From contig NC_083338.1 of NCBI RefSeq assembly GCF_019175385.1, positions 93,703,777-93,767,776 of the forward strand: a stretch of 64,000 nt of DNA, in the 5' to 3' direction. A model generated the notes under the pieces. That model had not been told where the DNA came from. It did not search any database and saw only the letters and a program-made list of their open reading frames with translations. Below are positions 58,622 through 64,000 of the stretch, piece after piece. A program made the translations under genes and the position numbers. The stretch comes from Lycium barbarum (lineage: Eukaryota > Streptophyta > Magnoliopsida > Solanales > Solanaceae). How positions within the stretch are numbered: position 1 is the first letter of the stretch; each line of letters begins with the position of its first letter.

Positions 58622-58788
58622 GGTATGTACGCTTTATTTTTTATGCTTTTGGTCGTGTGTGGCCACGGGTATGTGGATATTGTAATGTATCCCTATGAGG
58701 CGATGATATTATGGGTTGTTGTGACAGGTTGGTAGTGCCAAATTACAGGGGAAACTCTGGCAAAATTTCCGTAGAATCCCGAGTGCTT

Positions 58789-58808
58789 AACATTCGAGGA
58801 TGAATGTT
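58789..58808 (+). promoter_or_regulatory. Hairpin next to PPT, element E
   Basis: AACATTCG-AGGA-TGAATGTT; one stem pair has become G-U, the others are kept. Confidence 0.7.
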
Positions 58809-58810
58809 CC

Positions 58811-58825
58811 AAAATGGGGGAAGAA
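58811..58825 (+). other. Polypurine tract of element E
   Basis: AAAATGGGGGAAGAA lies before the LTR TG; one T interrupts the purine run. Confidence 0.8.
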
Positions 58826-59164
58826 TGTTACACCTTGGAAAATACCTTGTATATGTACAGTGAATAGGATAAAAAAGGACATAGCGTACGCGATGTTTTG
58901 ATGAGAAATAAATAGTATTTGATGACCCTCGACAAGATTCCAAAGGCATATAATGCAAGGAAAGAAAGTTGCCAAGGAAAGCGAACCATATGTTGTGTAT
59001 CAGATAAAATTTTCGAGCAATGAATCTGTGATGGAATAATGATGTCTTGGAGACAAGTAATAATTTCCCTTAGATTGGTATTGAGATGTTAAACAAGTGC
59101 CAAGAAGGTTCCATAAGGAATGGAGATCAAACGAGTCGACGAAAACAAGTTCCGGAGAACTGGA

Positions 59165-59325
59165 TAACATACGGCCAGACATACTGGCCGTATAATATTC
59201 ACAGACCGTATGTCCAGTCCATAGATCCAGTCCAGAACAACAAGGTTCACTGGACCAAATATACGGTCCCAACATACGGTCAGTAAAAATTATACGGACC
59301 GTATGTTGGTCCGTATAAAGTGGTT
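59165..59325. repeat. TATACGG palindrome cassette, element E LTR
   Basis: Several ACATACGG, CCGTATAA, TATACGGACC and GGTCCGTATA words in both orientations. Same motif vocabulary as A but a different arrangement. Confidence 0.75.
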
Positions 59326-60795
59326 CGGCCAGCTTTTGTGTTTAAATATAGGGGACCCTTTTCATTTCATTTTTATTTCATCATTCACTCCACAAGTCAA
59401 GAGACCTCTAGAACCTTCTCTAACACTCATCCACAAGAAAATCAAGGGAAATCCAAGATCAAAAACACCAAATTCATGAAAACAAGAGTGTGAAACCTAG
59501 CTCAAGTTCATCTTCCTCAAAGAAAACCAAAAGAGGTGAAGTAGGGTTTTGGTGCTAGAGGAGAAAATCCACTCAAGACTTGTTCAACCATCATATAAGG
59601 TAAATCTCATGTCTATACCATGTTGTTTAAGGTGTTGAAAGGTTAAGATATTTGAATTGTAGAAAGACCTAGCAAATGGGTCATAAATGAGTGAATTGTG
59701 CTATGGTTGGATGGTAGTTGGATTGAATCATGAATGTTGACGTGTTGTGATTATGAATATGTTATAAATTAAACTTAGACCATGAAATAAGTACTATATA
59801 CGAGAAAATGCGATAATGAGTTATAAGTATAAATGTGGAGAAATTGGAGGGAAATGGTGGATTGTGGTTAATGCATGTAAATGATGATTGTTGATTTCAA
59901 TATTGTGGATGTTATTGTGAGCTTTTGAGAGTTGATAAAGAATACGGGAAAAGTAGTAGAAACAAAGGAAGTGCTGCCCAATTTTCTCTAGAAATGGTAG
60001 CGCGTTCTTATAGTTGATTAACTAATGTTAGTGCGAATTCTCTCTTGAAGGTAGAGACGTGATATCGAAGGAGAACAAGCGAACGATAGCTTAGTTAAAC
60101 GTCAAAGGTATGTGAGGATAGTCCCTTTCTTTCTATGGCATGAATCTTATATCATGACTCTCTTTCTTATCCCTGAATCCCTTAAGTTCCGGAAAGACAT
60201 AAGTCTATGTCCATAATTAGCTACACAAGGAAATGAGTAAAGTATAGAAATTCTAATACCTATGATGTGACGATCCTATGATGTTAATGATGCTATTTAT
60301 TGCTTACACTCACCTTATATGCTCATTCCTTCAAGGTGAGGCAGGATGTCAATGATTGTTCCATAATGAAATCGGGGGATCACGACCTTACGTCACCCCG
60401 ATAGAGCATGGTTGTTCTTGAGCCTTATGCATGTACTATGATAAGCCTATTATGATGATGATGATATTACACCGCGCCTATTTGGCCGGGCAGTCACCGC
60501 TAAGGTAGGCAGCTATGTTATACACCATAGCCGAATGGCATGGGCAGACACCACTAGTGGGCGGCATGAGATGGTACCTCGGACGCGGGAAGCCTGGACG
60601 CAGGCTCATGATATGATTATCACACCGATCCGATATGGACGGGCAATTTATACATTATGCATATATGATATGATGATGAGCATCAGTAAGACAGTATGAC
60701 TTGTTTCTCTTATACTTGACAGTTAGATTCAGATGTTCCATATTAGTATCTTATTTACATCATTGTCTTATTTCATTGTTTATGCCTCTCATACT

Positions 60796-60834
60796 CAGTA
60801 CAATGTTCGTACTGACGTCCGTTTTCTTTGGACG
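60796..60834 (+). promoter_or_regulatory. Conserved tandem LTR hairpins, element E copy
   Basis: CAGTAC/GTACTG, then CGTCC/GGACG, both perfect, followed by CTGTGTTCATGCCCACAGG. Confidence 0.7.
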
Positions 60835-61467
60835 CTGTGTTCATGCCCACAGGTAGATAGGGAGGAGAGCTCGACCCAGATCCGTAGTAGCTGTCAGCTG
60901 ATTGGAAGCACTCCTTTGTTCGGAGGTGCTTATGACGATTTTTTTGTGTATATTCATGCATATGTATCTTTGGGCATGACGGGGTCTTGTCCCGTCCTTA
61001 TGTGTAGCACTCCAGTAGAGGCTCGTAGATGCGCAGTGTGGGTTAGATGGTCTCACGAGAATGCTATTATATGTATATATCATTTTGATGGCCGAGAGGC
61101 AAATGTATATAAAAGTGCTTATGTTTCCATATAAAATATGATTTTCTTGTAATTTGAGTATAAAGCTGATAAAAGACCATTAAATGAGCAAGATGAGTAG
61201 TAGCACGAGTGGTGCTCGGTGGCTATTCCCGGGTACCCGTCACTGCCCCTAGCTGGGTCATGACAATATACGTGCATATCAGGCGATATATACGCACATA
61301 TATACAGCTGTATGACATTCATTGATAGGCATGAGCATGCATATTATGCGCCCACAGAGGCATTGTCAATTATACAGGTTTATGTAGATTCAGGCAAATA
61401 CTAGTTCATACAAGTACATGTATTCAATTATTTCAGCTTATGAGTTCAGATCTTATCCATGGTTCTC

Positions 61468-61472
<5 letters not shown>

Positions 61473-61513
<41 letters not shown>
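61473..61513. repeat. TA microsatellite in D 3' LTR (first)
   Basis: A TA run where the 5' LTR has only a short one (about 47132-47144). Confidence 0.95.
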
Positions 61514-61514
<1 letters not shown>

Positions 61515-61516
<2 letters not shown>

Positions 61517-61650
61517 GTTGCTCTTATGTTTTACATGCTCAGTACATTATCCGTACTGACTCCCCATTGCTCTGGGGGCTGCGTTTATGCCCGCAGGTAC
61601 AGGGAGAAAGACAGGTGGTCCAGCTCAGTAGGACCTCTAGATCTAGCAGT

Positions 61651-61704
<54 letters not shown>

Positions 61705-61853
61705 GTATATATATAATGTTGCTCTTATGTTTTACATGCTCAGTACATTATCCGTACTGACTCCCCATTGCTCTGGGGGCTGCGTTTATGCCCGCAGGTA
61801 CAGGGAGACAAACAGGTGGTCCAGCTCAGTAGGACCTCTAGATCTAGCAGTAG
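61515..61853 (+). repeat. TA-bounded tandem duplication carrying the LTR hairpins
   Basis: Copies 61515-61652 and 61716-61853 (about 138 bp each) are almost identical and each carries the tandem hairpins (first copy CAGTAC at 61540, GTACTG at 61553). A TA run (about 61653-61715) separates them and another precedes them. The 5' LTR has a single copy. Unequal exchange or slippage between TA runs is the likely cause. Confidence 0.9.
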
Positions 61854-62256
61854 TCAGTATGCTCCATTCGATCCGGAGCTATAGTCAATTTTGGTATGCC
61901 CTTTTAGATGTGTATGCATATGGGTATGACGGGGCCCTGTCCCGTTCTTTCTACAGCTTTCATTCTAGTAGAGGTTTGTAGACAGTTGTATGTATCAGTC
62001 AGATGATGTAGCCTTGTTGGCTTCTTTTCTTTTGTGTACAGCATATGTAGCAGCCTAGTTGGCTTGCACTGTTCCTTCAGCATATTTATGTATATACAGA
62101 CTATTCAGCGTTCATGATGTCGTCTAATTATGAGAGCAGTTTAAGCCATTTTATGGGCCCTTAATGTTCAGAATGATTCAGATATGAGTATATGGGTGTT
62201 TGGTCGCTAGAGGTCAGACTCCCGTTACGGCTCATCGGTTGGGTTGTGACAGCTGG

Positions 62257-64000
62257 TATCAACTTTTTAAACATCTCCATTTGCTCTACTACTTTCCATT
62301 GGACGATATTGGTTGAACTACCCGGATTAATTAAGACACGCTTAATTTGAAAACAACTATGTCTATAGTGATTAACAGTATCTCATTATAAGGCGATGTG
62401 ATCCCCTCTGCGTCTTCTTCGGTGAAAGTGATGCCATCTTCATCTAAGAGTTCCCGAGGTCTCTTTTCCTAAATAATTGACACCTTTGTCTTTTTTGCCA
62501 TCATGAAGGTTGTACTATCAACTTCAGCTCCTTCAATTATCATATTTATTACCTGACGTGTGAAGGTCGGCACGATCTGCTCATCTGTACCCTTACTTTT
62601 ATCATAATGTTTTTCACTCTTTCACTCAGGAACTCCCTTAGGTGTCCTCTATTGAGCAAGTCCGCCACCTCCTTCCGAAGATGCCTGCAGTCTGCTGTCC
62701 TATACCCTTGCGTGCCATGGAAATTGCACCACATGGTTGTATCCCTTAAATTTGGGTCAGATTGGAGCGGCTTAGGAAATTGTGCCGCCGATATAGTTCT
62801 CAAGGCGACTACCATCTGCACCTCATCGACACTGAAGTTATATTTAAGAGATTTGGATATTCTATATGCCTTGAAAAGGATCGGGGAGACTCTCTTCTAT
62901 CTCTACTCTACAAACCCTGATCGTTTCTACCACGATCACCCTTTCTATCGGCATTTGACCTTTCCAAGGACCAGTACCCCTGATTACCACCGGACCTCTT
63001 TGACGGAGTATAACACGTAAACCAGTTTTTTGATGAGATGGTCTAGCCCAGCCCCTTTGCTCGTCTTCTCTTGATTTCGGTGTCGTTCAGTGACCACCCC
63101 CAACATATCGTCTTCTACCCGTATCTTTAACTCATATCTATTGTATACATCTGCCCACATTGTTGCTTAAAACTCCAACAAATTCTACTTGAGTTTCCAT
63201 AAAGCGTCTGACTTTGAGGATTTAAACCTTTGGTCAAAGCCTTTGCAGACCATTCATCCGGTACTGCTGGCAGCAGCATCCGCTCCTTCTGGAACTGAGT
63301 GATGAAATCACAGAGTAATTCGATTTCTTCTTATGATATATAGAAGATGTCTGCCTTTCGCGTTTGCACCTTCTGGGCTCCAGCATGTGCCTTAATAAGC
63401 ATATATACGAGTATAGCAAACGGACCAATGAGTGTTCGGGCAAAATAGAATACCAAGTTAAGACCCATTTGGGTAGTGTTTCACCAAATTTCATAATTAA
63501 GACAAATTCAATCTCATTCTCCTTGACCCCCATGGTAGACGTCATTATGTGTTCCTGCGGATCCGTTGTCCTGTCGTACTTAGGGATGTTTGGCACCTTG
63601 AATCGTTTTGGGCCAACTCCGGTGCGGCCTCATGTTTATATGCCAATTGAATGAACTACAAGATTTGCACCCGAAAGAGGTCCTCCGGAGCATTCTCGCT
63701 CCTGGATGCATATCCATTGCCGACGGTTCTTCTTTCCGATCAATCCGCCCTAGGTGTGTCATTCCCAACTGTTGGAGTTGGGGGAGTCCTTTTGGGGCCT
63801 CTTACTCCATCATTTGGGTTGCTGAAAAGTATTGACATAGTCTGCCTCATGAATTCCATCAACGACCGTTGTTGCGCCCTCACGATCTGCATCGCTTCCT
63901 CGGGGGTCTCGTCAATAGGAGTTGCTTCCTCCGTAACTCGTTGATTTTCATCGCTCCCCGAGGCAGTTGATTCATCTGTACCGGGCCCCAATCGTAGGAT
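62257..64000 (-). pseudogene. gag: Element H (Tat/Ogre-type) gag and protease start
   Basis: Minus strand: MGPGTDESTASGSDENQRVT opens near 63991, with EEAMQIVRAQQRSLMEFMRQ, a Tat-type Gag N-terminus. MPNIPKYDRTTDPQEHIMTS (from 63596), KFGETLPKWVLTWYSILPEH and further pieces in other frames form the Gag core. At about 62735 CNFHGTQGYRTADC and LREFLSERVKN are the zinc-binding end of Gag. At 62305-62328 NPGSSTNI is the protease active site, with Asn where an Asp is expected, followed by VVEQMEMFKKLIPA, which continues at 34505 beyond element D. Several frameshifts and stops. The start may lie beyond the window edge. Confidence 0.85.

Larger units (their letters stand above)
56127..61265 (+). mobile_element. 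Element E: 5'-truncated chromovirus nested in D 3' LTR
   Basis: It retains RT (from the LTNAPAVF motif), RNase H, INT, chromodomain, PPT and a complete 3' LTR (58826-61265). The 5' LTR, gag, protease and RT start are gone, together with about 1.06 kb of the D LTR, through one deletion with filler at 56108-56175. D resumes at 61266 with ATATACGTGCATATCAGG (5' LTR counterpart near 46922), so E had inserted at that TATAC-rich site; the left TSD copy is lost. LTR family as A. Confidence 0.9.
58826..61265 (+). repeat. Element E 3' LTR
   Basis: Begins TGTTACACCTTGGAAAATACC, ends GCTGGGTCATGACA, 2440 bp; same family as A. It contains the TATACGG cassette (59165-59325), a TTTAAATATA box (about 59340), a donor-like ATAAGGTAAATC (GT 59601), a donor-like CAAAGGTATGTGAGG (about 60107), an ACACCGCGCC / CACTAGTGGGCGGC segment related to the A tandem repeat but not amplified, tandem hairpins (60796-60834) and a third hairpin near 60979. 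Confidence 0.92.
34511..62251 (+). mobile_element. Element D: Tekay/Del-like chromovirus, full length but nested
   Basis: TSDs are a perfect GCTGG (34506-34510 and 62252-62256). The 5' LTR is 34511-34524 plus 45537-47684, PBS 47689-47700, gag 47882-48251 then 51157 onward, pol to 55741, PPT about 55756-55768, 3' LTR 55769-56107 plus 61266-62251. Insertions: C in its 5' LTR, S5 in gag, E in its 3' LTR. It sits in the protease of H: removing it with one TSD joins FKKLIPA to TRVLSGFN in frame. The remaining parts of its two LTRs differ more than those of C or B, so it is older than C, as the nesting requires. Confidence 0.92.
61266..62251 (+). repeat. Element D 3' LTR, segment 2
   Basis: It matches 46922-47684 of the 5' LTR but is longer, because of TA expansion and an internal duplication (61515-61853). 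Ends GGTTGGGTTGTGACA, followed by the TSD GCTGG. Confidence 0.92.

Noticed and set aside
62549..63991. A host nuclear gene at the right edge
   Set aside because: The minus-strand pieces match Tat/Ogre Gag and protease and continue in frame at 34505 across element D.

Overview
This window is plant repeat DNA: a stack of Ty3/gypsy LTR retrotransposons inserted into one another. I see no cellular gene, no tRNA array and no CRISPR. The coding remnants are gag, retropepsin, reverse transcriptase (RT), RNase H and integrase (INT), with a C-terminal chromodomain in most copies. The primer-binding sites match initiator tRNA-Met. The LTR style (2.2-3.1 kb, starting TGTTAYRYCC and ending GGGTCGTGACA) points to an asterid dicot, most likely a Solanaceae genome. 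The organism is an inference; the element types are read directly.

Layout. The oldest layer (H) is a Tat/Ogre-type element on the minus strand. It is now in four pieces: 62257-64000 (gag and protease start), 33468-34505 (protease end and RT start), 3937-4654 (RT end and RNase H) and 1-1069 (RNase H end, archaeal-type RNase H, INT). Three insertions split it: solo LTR S1 (1075-3931, minus, carrying a 283-bp MITE), element A (4660-33462, plus) and element D (34511-62251, plus). A is a Tekay/Del-like chromovirus. Its RNase H is split by solo LTR S2 (10238-16147), which is itself split by solo LTR S3 (12798-15900). A's 3' LTR is split by element B (18372-28869) and by the minus-strand solo LTR S4 (30826-33023). 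D has element C (34525-45536) 14 bp inside its 5' LTR, solo LTR S5 (48252-51151, minus) inside gag, and a truncated element E (about 56176-61265) inside its 3' LTR.

Most insertions have readable 5-bp target-site duplications (TSDs). Reading frames rejoin when S2, S5 and D are removed with one TSD copy. C is the youngest by LTR comparison and is nearly intact: three in-frame TAG codons and two 1-nt deletions. None of the elements looks able to make a complete Gag-Pol.

The most interesting signals are non-coding and recur in several LTR families: (1) a tandem hairpin pair whose second stem shows compensatory changes; (2) a 47-73-nt segment framed by splice-like sites, with an acceptor-like CAG 2-3 nt before the gag ATG, suggesting a multi-exon leader; (3) a stem with a self-complementary loop about 50-65 nt after the PBS; (4) a perfect hairpin touching the polypurine tract; (5) a full-length 5S-rRNA-like sequence inside B; (6) interchangeable palindrome cassettes upstream of the TATA box; (7) a deletion junction at 56.1 kb filled with apparently templated filler DNA. 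These are sequence observations; the functions are proposals.
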